A stretch of 64,000 nucleotides of DNA from Heliopora coerulea (GCA_030142905.1 JASJOG010000608.1:1-64000); one strand, 5' to 3'; shown: positions 30,401 through 43,611, counted from the first letter of the stretch. Notes: generated from the letters alone by a model not told the origin. Numbers and translations: made by a program.

Positions 30401-33400
30401 CTGTGTCAGCAACAAGTCAAACTGCTGAGGCTGCGAAAAATGAAACTACTCAGTCAGCAAAAGTTGGAAATTCTGAGTTAGCGAAAAACAAAACTGCTAA
30501 GTCAGCAAAAGATGAAACTGCTGAGTCAGGGAAAATGAAACTGCTGAGTCAGCAAAAAATAAAACTGTTGAGTAAACAAAATTGGAAACTACTGAGTCAG
30601 CGATAAATGTAACTGCTGAGCCATCAAAAAATTAAACTGCTGAGTCAGGAAAAAGTGAAACTGCTGAGTCAGCGAAATTTGAAACCGCTGACTGACTGAC
30701 AGTCAACCGATAATGAAGATGACCAAATAATGATGATGATGATGATGAGAACGACCAGATGATAATCATGTCGACAACCAGAAGATGATTCTGATGATGA
30801 TGACGAAACCAAAATGATGATGATGATGACAACATCCAGATGATGATGTCGATGATGATGATTATGGCAAAAACCAAATGATGATGATGAGGATAATGAA
30901 GACAACGACCTGATGATGATGATGATGATGAGTCAGCAAAAAAAGAAAATGCTGAGTCATTGAAAAATGAAACTGCTGAGTCATCAAAAAGTGAAACTGC
31001 TGAGTCTGGGAAAAGTGAAACTGCTGAGTCAGCAAAAAATGAAACAGCAAACTGACTGACTGACTGTCAACTGATGATGAAGATGACCAGATGATGATGA
31101 TTGTGATGATGATGATGACCGGATGATGATGATATTCAAGGTGATGATGACCAGATGATGATGATGACCAGATGATGATGACCAGATGATTACGATTACT
31201 AGTAGGTGAAAATGACCAAATCATGATGATGATAATTATGAACACACCAAACAGATATTGATGATGATGATTATAGCAATAACCAGATTATGATGATGTT
31301 GATGATGATGATAAAGATCAGATAATGGTGATGATTTTGATGATCAGATGATAGAGATCATGATAATGAAGAGCAGATAATTATGATGATGATGACAAGA
31401 ACATGCCGATGTTGATGCTGATTATGTTGAAGACATAGTGATGATTATGATGACAACGATGTCCAGATGTTGATGATGGTAATAATAAAGACAACAAACA
31501 GATGATGGTGATGATGATGATGACGACAACAACAAGATGATGATGATGATGATGATGATGATGATAACGATCTGATAATAGTGATGTTAATGACGATGAT
31601 CAGATAATGGAGATCATGATAATGACGAGCAGATAATGATGATGATGATGATGAGAAGAACCAGACGATGTTGATGCTGATGATGAAGACGATATTGTGA
31701 TGATTATGATGACAACGACGACCAGATGATGATGATGACCAGATGATGATGACCAGATGATTACGATTACTAGATGGTGAAAATGACCAAATTATGATGA
31801 TGATAATTATGAACACAATAAACAGATATTGATGATGATGATTATAGCAATAACCAGATTATGATGATGTTGATGATGATGATAAAGATCAGATAATGGT
31901 GATGATTTTGATGATCAGATGATGGAGATCATGATAATGACGAGCAGATAATTATGATGATGATGATGACAAGAACATGACGATGTTGATGCTGATTATG
32001 TTGAGAACATTATGATGATTATGATGACAACGATGTCCAGATGTTGATGATGATAATAATAAAGACAACAAACAGATGATGGTGATGATGATGATGACGA
32101 CAACAACAAGATGATGTTGATGATGATGATGATGATAACGATCTGATAATGGTGATGATGATGACGATGATCAGATAATGAAGATCATGATAATGACGAG
32201 CAGATAATGATGATGATGATGATGAGAAGAACCAGACGATGTTGATGCTGATGATGAAGACGATATTGTGATGATTATGATGACAAGGACGACCAGATGA
32301 TGATGATAAGGAAGAGCAGATGATCAGAATCATGATGATGATCACGACGACCAGATGATGATGATGATAATGAAGACAACGACCAGATGATGATGCTGAC
32401 GATGATGATGAGTCAGAAAAAAATAAAACTGCTGAGTCAGCAAAAAATGAAGCTGCTGAGTTAGCAAAAGATGAAACTGCTGAGTCAGCAAAAAATGAAG
32501 CTGCTGAGTTAGCAAAAGATGAAACTGCTGAGTCAGCAAAAAATGAAAGTGTTTAGTAAGCAAAAACTGAAACTGCTGAGTCAGTGAAACATGTAACTGC
32601 TGTGTCAGCAACAAGTCAAACTGCTGAGGCTGCGAAAAATGAAACTACTCAGTCAGCAAAAGTTGGAAATTCTGAATTAGCAAAAAACAAAACTGCTAAG
32701 TCAGCAAAAGATGAAACTGCTGAGATAGGGAAAATGAAACTGCTGAGTCAGCAAAAATGAAACTGCAGAGTTAACATAAAAGAAACTGCTGAGTCAGCAA
32801 AAAATGAAACTGTTGAGTAAACAAAAATGGAAATTGCTCAGTCAGCGATAAATGTAACAACTGAGCCATCAAAAAATTAAACTGCTGAGTCAGGAAAAAG
32901 TGAAACTGCTGAGTCAGCGAAATTTGAAACCGCTGACTGACTGACAGTCAACCGATAATGAAGATGACCAAATGATGATGATGATGATGATGAGAACGAC
33001 CAGATGATAATCATGTCGACAACCAGAAGATGATGCTGATGATGATGACGAAACCCAAATGATGATGATGATGACAACATCCAGATGACGATGTCGATGA
33101 TGATGATGGCAAAAACCAAATGATGATGATGAGGATAATGAAGACAACGACGTGATGATGATGATGATGATGAGTCAGCAAAAAAACAAAATGCTGAGTC
33201 ATTGAAAAATGAAACTGCTGAGTCATCAAAAAGTGAAACTGCTGAGTCTGGGAAAAGTGAAACTGCTGAGTCAGCAAAAAATGAAACAGCAGACTGACTG
33301 ACTGACCGTTAACTGATGATGAAGATGACCAGATGAGGATGATTGTGATGATGATGATGACCGGATGATGATGATGTTGAAGGTGATGATGACCAGATGA

Positions 33401-35179
33401 TGATGATGACCAGATGATGATGACCAGATGATTACGATTACTAAATGGTGAAAATGACCAAATCATGATGATGATAATTATGAACACAATAAACAGATAT
33501 TGATGAGGATGATTATAGCAATAACCAGATTATGATGTTGATGATGATGATAAAGATCAGATAATGGTGATGATTTTGATGATCAGATGATGGAGATCAT
33601 GATAATGACGAGCAGATAATTATGATGATGATGACAAGAACATGACGATGTTGATGCTGATTATGTTGAAGACATAGTGATGATTATGATGACAACGATG
33701 TCCAGATGTTGATGATGATAATAATAAAGACAACAAACAGATGATGGTGATGATGATGATGACGACAACAACTTGATGATGATGATGATGATGATGATGA
33801 TAACGATCTGATAATGGTGATGATGATGACGATGATCAGATAATGGAGATCATGATAATGACGAGCAGATAATGATGATGATGATGATGAGAAGAACCAG
33901 ACGATGTTGATGCTGATGATGAAGATGATATTGTGATGATTATGATGACAACGACGACCAGATGATGATGATGACCAGATGATGATGACCAGATGATTAC
34001 GATTACTAGATGGTGAAAGTGACCAAATCATGATGATGATAATTATGAACACAATAAACAGATATTGATGATGATGATTATAGCAATAACCAGATTATGA
34101 TGATGTTGATGATGATGATAAAGATCAGATAATGGTGATGATTTTGATGATCAGATGATGGAGATCATGATAATGACAAGCAGATAATTATGATGATGAT
34201 GAGAAGAACCAGACGATGTTGATGTTGATTATGTTGAAGACATAGTGATGATTATGATGACAACGATGTCCAGATGTTGATGATGATAATAATAAAGACA
34301 ACAAACAGATGATAGTGATGATGATGATGACGACAACAACAAGATGATGATGATGATGATGATAATAACGATCTGATAATGGTGATGATGATGACGATGA
34401 TCAGATAATGGAGATCATGATAATGACGAGCAGATAATGATGATGTTGATGATGAGAAGAACCAGACGATGTTGATGCTGATGATGAAGAAGATATTGTG
34501 ATGATTATGATGACAACGACGACCAGATGATAATGATAAGGAAGAGCAGATGATCAGAATCATGATGATGATCACGACGACCAGATGATGATGATAATAA
34601 TGAAGACAACGACCAGATGATGATGCTGACGATGATGATGAGTCAGAAAAAAATAAAACTGCTGAGTCAGCAAAAAATGAAGCAGCTGAGTTAGCAAAAG
34701 ATGAAACTGCTGAGTCAGCAAAAAATGAAGCTGCTGAGTTAGCAAAAGATGAAACTGCTGAGTCAGCAAAAAATGAAAGTGTTTAGTAAGCAAAAACTGA
34801 AACTGCTGAGTCAGTGAAACATGTAACTGCTGTGTCAGCAACAAGTCAAACTGCTGAGGCTGCGAAAAATGAAACTACTCAGTCAGCAAAAGTTGGAAAT
34901 TCTGAATTAGCAAAAACAAAACTGCTAAGTCAGCAAAAGATGAAACTGCTGAGTCAGGGAAAATGAAACTGCTGAGTCAGCAAAAATGAAACTGCAGAGT
35001 TAACATAAAAGAAACTGCTGAGTCAGCAAAAAATGAAACTGTTGAGTAAACAGGAATCGAAAATGCTGAGTCAGCGATAAATGTAACTGCTGAGCCATCA
35101 AAAAATTAAACTGCTGAGTCATGAAAAAGTGAAACTGCTGAGTCAGCGAAATTTGAAACCGCTGCCTGACTGACAGTCA

Positions 35180-38100
35180 ACCGATAATGAAGATGACCAA
35201 ATGATGATGATGATGATGATGAGAACGACCAGATGATAATCATGTCGACAACCACAAGATGATGCTGATGATGATGACGAAACCCAAATGATGATGATGA
35301 TGACAACATCCAGATGACGATGTCGATGATGATGATGGCAAAAACCAAATGATGATGATGAGGATAATGAAGACAACGACCTGATGATGATGATGATGAT
35401 GAGTCATCAAAAAGTGAAACTGCTGAGTCTGGGAAAAATGAAACTGCTGAGTCATCAAAAAGTGAAACTGCTGAGTCTGGGAAAAGTGAAACTGCTGAGT
35501 CAGCAAAAAATGAAACAACAAACTGACTGACTGACCGTCAACTGATGATGAAGATGACCAGATGATGATGATTGTGATGATGATGATGACCAGATGATGA
35601 TGATACTCAAGGTGATGATGACCAGATGATGATGATGACCAGATGATGATGACCAGATGATTACGATTACTAGTAGATGAAAATGACCAAATCATGATGA
35701 TGATAATTATGAACACAACAAACAGATATTGATGATGATGATAATAGCAATAACCAGATTATGATGATGTTGATGATGATGATAAAGATCAGATAATGGT
35801 GATGATTCTGATGATCAGATGATGGAGATCATGATAATGACGAGCAGATAATTATGATGATGATGACAAGAACATGCCGATGTTGATGCTGATTATGTTG
35901 AAGACATAGTGATGATTATGATGACAACGATATCCAGATGTTGATGATGGTAATAATAAAGACAACAAACAGATGATGGTGATGATGATGATGACGACAA
36001 CAACAAGATGATGATGATGATGATGATGATAACGATCTGATAATGGTGATGATGATGACGATGATCTGATAATGGAGATCATGATAATGATGAGCAGATA
36101 ATGATGATGATGATGATGAGAAGAACCAGACGATGTTGATGCTGATGATGAAGACGATATTGTGATGATTATGATGACAAGGACGACCAGATGATGATGA
36201 TAAGGAAGAGCAGATGATCAGAATCATGATGATGATCACGACAACCAGATGATGATGATGATAATGAAGACAACGACCAGATGATGATGCTGACGATGAT
36301 GATGAGTCAGAAAAAAATAAAACTGCTGAGTCAGCAAAAAATGAAGCAGCTGAGTTAGCAAAAGATGAAACTGCTGAGTCAGCAAAAAATGAAGCTGCTG
36401 AGTTAGCAAAAGATGAAACTGCTGAGTCAGCAAAAAATGAAAGTGTTTAGTAAGCAAAAACTGAAACTGCTGAGTCAGTGAAACATGTAACTGCTGTGTC
36501 AGCAACAAGTCAAACTGCTGAGGCTGCGAAAAATGAAACTACTCAGTCAGCAAAAGTTGGATATTCTGAGTTAGCGAAAAACAAAACTGCTAAGTCAGCA
36601 AAAGATGAAACTGCTGAGTCAGTGAAAATGAAACTGCTGAGTAAGCAAAAATGAAACTGCAGAGTTAACATAAAAGAAACTGCTGAGTCAGCAAAAAATG
36701 AAACTGTTGAGTAAACAGAAATCGAAACTGCTGAGTCAGCGATAAATGTAACTGCTGAGGCATCAAAAAATTAAACTGCTGAGTCATGAAAAAGTGAAAC
36801 TGCTGAGTCAGCGAAATTTGAAACCGCTGACTGACTGACAGTCAACCGATAATGAAGATGACCAAATGATGATGATGATGATGATGAGAACGACCAGATG
36901 ATAATCTTGTCGACAACCAGAAGATGATGCTGATGATGATGACGAAACCCAAATGATGATGATGATGACAACATCCAGATGATGATATCGATGATGATGA
37001 TTATGGCAAAAACCAAATGATGATGATGAGGATAATGAAGACAACGACCTGATGATGATGATGATGATGAGTCAGCGAAAAAAGAAAATGCTGAGTCATT
37101 GAAAAATGAAACTGCTGAGTCATCAAAAAGTGAAACTGCTGAGTCTGGGAAAAGTGAAACTGCTGAGTCAGCAAAAAATGAAAGTGTTTAGTAAGCAAAA
37201 ACTGAAACTGCTGAGTCAGTGAAACATGTAACTGCTGTGTCAGCAACAAGTCAAACTGCTGAGGCTGCGAAAAATGAAACTACTCAGTCAGCAAAAGTTG
37301 GAAATTCTGAGTTAGCGAAAAACAAAACTGCTAAGTCAGCAAAAGATGAAACTGCTGAGTCAGTGAAAATGAAGCTGCTGAGTCAGCAAAAATGAAACTG
37401 CAGAGTTAACATAAAAGAAACTGCAGAGTCAGCAAAAAATGAAACTGTTCAGTAAACAAAAATGGAAACTACTGAGTCAGCGATAAATGTAACTGCTGAG
37501 TCATCAAAAAGTGAAACTGCTGAGTCTGGGAAAAGTGAAACTGCTGAGTCAGCAAAAAATGAAACAGCAGACTGACTGACTGACCGTTAACTGATGATGA
37601 AGATGACCAGATGATGATGATTCTGATGATGATGATGACCGGATGATGATGATGATGAGAACGACCAGATGATAATGATGTCGACAACCAGAAGATGATG
37701 CTGATGATGATGACGAAACCCAAATGATGATGATGATGACAACATCCAGATGACGATGTCGATGATGATGATGGCAAAAATCAAATGATGATGATGAGGA
37801 TAATGAAGACAACGACCTGATGATGATGATGATGATGAGTCAGCAAAAAAAGAAAATGCTGAGTCATTGAAAAATGAAACTGCTGAGTCATCAAAAAGTG
37901 AAACTGCTGAGTCTGGGAAAAGTGAAACTGCTGAGTCAGCAAAAAATGAAACAGCAGACTGACTGACTGACCGTTAACTGATGATGAAGATGACCAGATG
38001 ATGATGATTGTGATGATGATGATGACCGGATGATGATGATGTTGAAGGTGATGATGACCAGATGATGATGATGACCAGATGATGATGACCAGATGATTAC

Positions 38101-38900
38101 GATTACTAGATGGTGAAAATTACCAAATCATGATGATGATAATTATGAACACAAAAACAGATATTGATGATGATGATTATAGCAATAACCAGATTATGAT
38201 GTTGATGATGATGATAAAGATCAGATAATGGTGATGATTTTGATGATCAGATGATGGAGATCATGATAATGACGAGCAGATAATTATGATGATGATGACA
38301 AGAACATGACGATGTTGATGTTGATGATGTTGAAGATATAGTGATGATTATGATGACTACGATGTCCAGATGTTCATGATGATAATAATAAAGACAACAA
38401 ACAGATGATGGTGATGATGATGATGACGACAACAACAAGATGATGATGATGATGATGATGATGATGATAACGATCTGATAATGGTGATGATGATGACGAT
38501 GATCAGATAATGGAGATCATGATAATGACGAGCAGATAATGATGATGTTGATGATGAGAAGAACCAGACGATGTTGATGCTGATGATGAAGACGATATTG
38601 TGATGATTATGATGACAACGACGACCAGATGATGATGATAAGGAAGAGCTGATGATCAGAATCATGATGATGATCACGACGACCAGATGATGATGATGAT
38701 AATGAAGACAACGACCAGATGATGATGCTGACGATGATGATGAGTCAGAAAAAAATAAAACTGCTGAGTCAGCAAAAAATGAAGCTGCTGAGTTAGCAAA
38801 AGATGAAACTGCTGAGTCAGCAAAAAATGAAAGTGTTTAGTAAGCAAAAACTGAAACTGCTGAGTCAGTGAAACATGTAACTGCTGTGTCAGCAACAAGT
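35180..38900. repeat. Intra-array segmental copy B
   Basis: This is the partner of the segment near 26700-30400, at an offset of about 8483 bp. Its right part overlaps the first copy of the 2086-bp tandem duplication, so the 8.48-kb event probably came first and the 2086-bp duplication later. That order is inferred from nesting only. Confidence 0.7.
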
Positions 38901-41720
38901 CAAACTGCTGAGGCTGCGAAAAATGAAACTACTCAGTCATCAAAAGTTGGAAATTCTGAGTTAGCGAAAAATAAAACTGCTAAGTCAGCAAAAGATGAAA
39001 CTGCTTAGTCAGGCAAAATGAAACTGTTGAGTAAACAAAAATGGAAACTGCTGAGTCAGCGATAAATTTAACTTGTGAGCCATCAAAAAATTATACTGCT
39101 GAGTCAGGAAAAAGTGAAACTGCTGAGTCAGCGAAAAATGAAACCGCTCACTGACTGACAGTCAACCGATAATGAAGATAACCCAATGATGATGATGATG
39201 AGAACGACCAGATGATAAAGATGTCGACAACCAGAAGATGATGCTGATGATGATGACGAAAGCCAAATGATGATGATGATTATAATGAAGACGACCATAA
39301 GATGATGATGATGCGACGAAGACCAGATTATTATGATGATGATAATGAAGACCAGATGATTATTATGTTGATGATGATGACGATAACCAGATGATGATTA
39401 TGATGATGAAGACCAGATAATGGTGATGATGATGACAACATGCAGATGATGATGTCGATGATGATGATGATGGCAAAAACCAAATGATGATGATGAGGAT
39501 AATGAAGACAACGAGCTGATGATGATGATGATGATGAGTCAGCAAACAAAGAAAATGCTGAATCAGCGAAAAATTAAACTGTTGAGTCATTAAAAAATGA
39601 CACTGCTGAGTCTGGGAAAAGTGAAACTGCTGAGTCAGCAAAAAATGAAACAGCAGACTGACTGACTGACCGTTAACTGATGATGAAGATGACCAGATGA
39701 TGATGATTCTGATGATGATGATGACCGGATGATGATGATGATGAGAACGACCAGATGATAATGATGTCGACAACCAGAAGATGATGCTGATGATGATGAC
39801 GAAACCCAAATGATGATGATGATGACAACATCCAGATGACGATGTCGATGATGATGATGGCAAAAATCAAATGATGATGATGAGGATAATGAAGACAACG
39901 ACCTGATGATGATGATGATGATGAGTCAGCAAAAAAAGAAAATGCTGAGTCATTGAAAAATGAAACTGCTGAGTCATCAAAAAGTGAAACTGCTGAGTCT
40001 GGGAAAAGTGAAACTGCTGAGTCAGCAAAAAATGAAACAGCAGACTGACTGACTGACCGTTAACTGATGATGAAGATGACCAGATGATTATGATTGTGAT
40101 GATGATGATGACCGGATGATGATGATGTTGAAGGTGATGATGACCAGATGATGATGATGACCAGATGATGATGACCAGATGATTACGATTACTAGATGGT
40201 GAAAATGACCAAATCATGATGATGATAATTATGAACACAAAAACAGATATTGATGATGATGATTATAGCAATAACCAGATTATGATGTTGATGATGATGA
40301 TAAAGATCAGATAATGGTGATGATTTTGATGATCAGATGATGGAGATCATGATAATGACGAGCAGATAATTATGATGATGATGACAAGAACATGACGATG
40401 TTGATGTTGATGATGTTGAAGATATAGTGATGATTATGATGACTACGATGTCCAGATGTTCATGATGATAATAATAAAGACAACAAACAGATGATGGTGA
40501 TGATGATGATGACGACAACAACAAGATGATGATGATGATGATGATGATGATGATAACGATCTGATAATGGTGATGATGATGACGATGATCAGATAATGGA
40601 GATCATGATAATGACGAGCAGATAATGATGATGTTGATGATGAGAAGAACCAGACGATGTTGATGCTGATGATGAAGACGATATTGTGATGATTATGATG
40701 ACAACGACGACCAGATGATGATGATAAGGAAGAGCTGATGATCAGAATCATGATGATGATCACGACGACCAGATGATGATGATGATAATGAAGACAACGA
40801 CCAGATGATGATGCTGACGATGATGATGAGTCAGAAAAAAATAAAACTGCTGAGTCAGCAAAAAATGAAGCTGCTGAGTTAGCAAAAGATGAAACTGCTG
40901 AGTCAGCAAAAAATGAAAGTGTTTAGTAAGCAAAAACTGAAACTGCTGAGTCAGTGAAACATGTAACTGCTGTGTCAGCAACAAGTCAAACTGCTGAGGC
41001 TGCGAAAAATGAAACTACTCAGTCATCAAAAGTTGGAAATTCTGAGTTAGCGAAAAATAAAACTGCTAAGTCAGCAAAAGATGAAACTGCTTAGTCAGGC
41101 AAAATGAAACTGTTGAGTAAACAAAAATGGAAACTGCTGAGTCAGCGATAAATTTAACTTGTGAGCCATCAAAAAATTATACTGCTGAGTCAGGAAAAAG
41201 TGAAACTGCTGAGTCAGCGAAAAATGAAACCGCTCACTGACTGACAGTCAACCGATAATGAAGATAACCCAATGATGATGATGATGAGAACGACCAGATG
41301 ATAAAGATGTCGACAACCAGAAGATGATGCTGATGATGATGACGAAAGCCAAATGATGATGATGATTATAATGAAGACGACCATAAGATGATGATGATGC
41401 GACGAAGACCAGATTATTATGATGATGATAATGAAGACCAGATGATTATTATGTTGATGATGATGACGATAACCAGATGATGATTATGATGATGAAGACC
41501 AGATAATGGTGATGATGATGACAACATGCAGATGATGATGTCGATGATGATGATGATGGCAAAAACCAAATGATGATGATGAGGATAATGAAGACAACGA
41601 GCTGATGATGATGATGATGATGAGTCAGCAAACAAAGAAAATGCTGAATCAGCGAAAAATTAAACTGTTGAGTCATTAAAAAATGACACTGCTGAGTCTG
41701 GGAAAAGTGAAACTGCTGAG
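37549..41720. repeat. Near-exact 2086-bp tandem duplication
   Basis: Many landmarks repeat at exactly 2086 bp: 37587 and 39673, 38247 and 40333, 38674 and 40760, 39331 and 41417. The two copies (about 37549-39634 and 39635-41720) share private variants such as GATGACTACGATGTCCAGA and CGAAAGCCAAATGATG. The copy step equals the 39161-41247 anchor interval. It is a very recent unequal exchange or slippage event. Confidence 0.88.
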
Positions 41721-43370
41721 TCAGCAAAAAATGAAACAGCAGACTGACTGACTGACCGTCAACTGATGATGAAGATGACCAGATGATGATGATTGTGATG
41801 ATGACGATAACCAGATGATGATGATATAGAAGGTGATGATGACCAGATGATGATCATGACCAGATGATCATGACCAGATGATTACGATTACTAGATGGTG
41901 AAAATGACCAAATCATGATGATGATAATTATGAACACAATAAACAGATATTGATGATGATGATGATAGCAATAACCAGATTATGATGATGTTGATGATGA
42001 TGATAAAGATGAGATAATGGTGATGATTTTGATTTTCGGATGATGGAGATCATGATAATGACGAGCAGATAATTATGATGATGATGACAAGAACATGACG
42101 ATGTTGATGCTGATGATGTTGAAGACATAGTGATGATTATGATGACAAAGATGTCCAGATGTTGATGATGATGATGAGTCAGCAAAAAATAAAACTGCTG
42201 AGTCAGCAAAAAATGAAGCTGCTGAGTTAGCAAAAGATGAAACTGCTGAGTCAGCAAAAAATGAAAGTGTTTAGTAAACTAAAACTGAAACTGCTGAGTC
42301 AGTGAAACATTTAACTGCTGTGTCAGCAACAAGTCAAACTGCTGAGGCTGCGAAAAATGAAACTACTCAGTCAGCAAAAGTTGAAAATTCTGAGTTAGCG
42401 AAAAATATAACTGCAAAGTCAGCAAAAGATGAAACTGCTGAGTCAGGGAAAATGAAACTGCAGAGTTAACATAAAAGAAACTGCTGAGTCAGCAAAAAAT
42501 GAAACTGTTGAGTAAACAAAAATGGAAACTGTTGAGTCAGCGATAAATTTAACTTCTGAGCCATCAAAAAATTAAACTGCTGAGTCATGAAAAAGTGAAA
42601 CTGCTGAGTCAGCGAAAAATGAAACCGCTGACTGACTGACAGTCAACCGATAATGAAGATGACCAAATGATGATGATGATGATGATGAGAAAGACCAGAT
42701 GATAATGATGTCGACAACCATAAGATGATGCTGATGATGATGACGAAACCCAAATGATGATGATGATGACAACATCCAGATGATGATTATAATGAAGACG
42801 ACCATAAGATGATGATGATGCGACGAAGACCAGATTGTTATGATGATGATAATGAAGACCAGATGATTATTATGTTGATGATGATGACGATAACCAGATG
42901 ATGATTATGATGATAAAGACCAGATAATGGTGATGATGATGTCGATGATGATGATGATGGCAAAAACCAAATGATGATGATGAGGATAATGAAGACAACG
43001 ACCTGATGATGATGATGATGATGATGAGTCAGCAAAAAAAGAAAATGCTGGGTCAGCGAAAAATGAAACTGCTGAGTCATCAAAAAATGAAACTGCTGAG
43101 TCTGGGAAAAGTGAAACTGCTGAGTCAGCAAAAAATGAAACCGCAGACTGACTGAATGACCGTCAACTGATGATGAAGATAACCAGATGATGATGATTGT
43201 GATGATGACTACGACCAGATGATGTTGATGTTGAAGGTGATGATGACCAGATGATGATGATGACCAGATGATGATGACCAGATGATGACGATTACTAGAT
43301 GGTGAAAATGACCAAATCATTTAGACTAAAATTTAGACGTTAGGATCCAGAGAACTCTGATATTTCTTTT

Positions 43371-43611
43371 ATGAAAGTCTGGAAGGAAATAGATAAGGAT
43401 ATTTTGAGATTTTTGGAAGGAAATCTTATCAGAAAAAAAGAACTTTCGACTGATAGAGAAAAAAAAAATTTCAGAGTGGGACCACTGGACTTCTGGCATT
43501 ATTCTGTGAGGTTGACTCTCATAAGAAGAGCAGTTGTAATGTGCTGCACATTTGGCATACACTCATCATTCATGCTCTCTTGTGGCAAGCCAGAAAATAG
43601 CTCATAATAAA
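43371..43611 (+). other. Possible terminal exon with poly(A) signal, next to array
   Basis: An A-rich stretch followed by TTTCAG (AG at 43473-43474) could be a splice acceptor. From 43475 a frame stays open for 41 codons, with residues such as TGLLALFCEVDSHKK and a helical, Trp/His-rich end, to TAG at 43598-43600. AATAAA lies at 43606-43611. A competing 78-codon frame starts with ATG at 43371 and ends at 43607. I recognise neither protein. No upstream exon can be seen because the array begins 150 bases to the left. It could be part of a decayed transposon or chance. Confidence 0.2.

Larger units (their letters stand above)
1..43318. repeat. Giant higher-order satellite array
   Basis: The sequence is repetitive from the first base to 43318 and then switches abruptly to unique DNA. 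Two ingredients alternate: 24-bp minisatellite units (GAAACTGCTGAGTCAGCA followed by AAAAAT) and GAT/GAC/GAA trinucleotide-like tracts. Each higher-order unit runs in a fixed order: GAT block of about 230 bp, about five 24-mers, GAT block of about 780 bp, then roughly twenty 24-mers. The anchor CAGTCAACCGATAATGAAG or a close variant occurs 25 times. Its GTCAA falls at 121, 2363, 4034, 5702, 7322, 8942, 10611, 12231, 13811, 15391, 16980, 18604, 20450, 21191, 22855, 25082, 26696, 28358, 30702, 32947, 35176, 36841, 39161, 41247 and 42652. The 24-mers inside one unit differ from each other more than matching positions in neighbouring units do, which is the signature of HOR amplification. The left end lies outside the window. 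Confidence 0.97.
20450..43318. repeat. Heterogeneous right domain of the array
   Basis: Anchor spacings here are 741, 1664, 2227, 1614, 1662, 2344, 2245, 2229, 1665, 2320, 2086 and 1405 bp, then a partial unit to the edge. The domain mixes one heavily deleted unit, short units, and long units that carry a second copy of about 560 bp of the large GAT block (for example near 23504 and 24059, and near 33590 and 34158). Point differences between units are more frequent than in the left domain, as expected for older array sequence. Confidence 0.88.

Noticed and set aside
30385..30606. Plus-strand 73-codon ORF with ETAESAKD-like repeats as a functional gene
   Set aside because: It is open only because of a local deletion in the array. 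Equivalent positions in other units contain stops. Kept only as an observation about the codon register.
112..43320. Over a hundred minus-strand open frames rich in His, Ser, Ile and LTQQFHF repeats
   Set aside because: They are translations of the GAT and 24-bp repeats. They overlap each other in several frames and repeat at the HOR period. None has a start context, a domain or splice structure.
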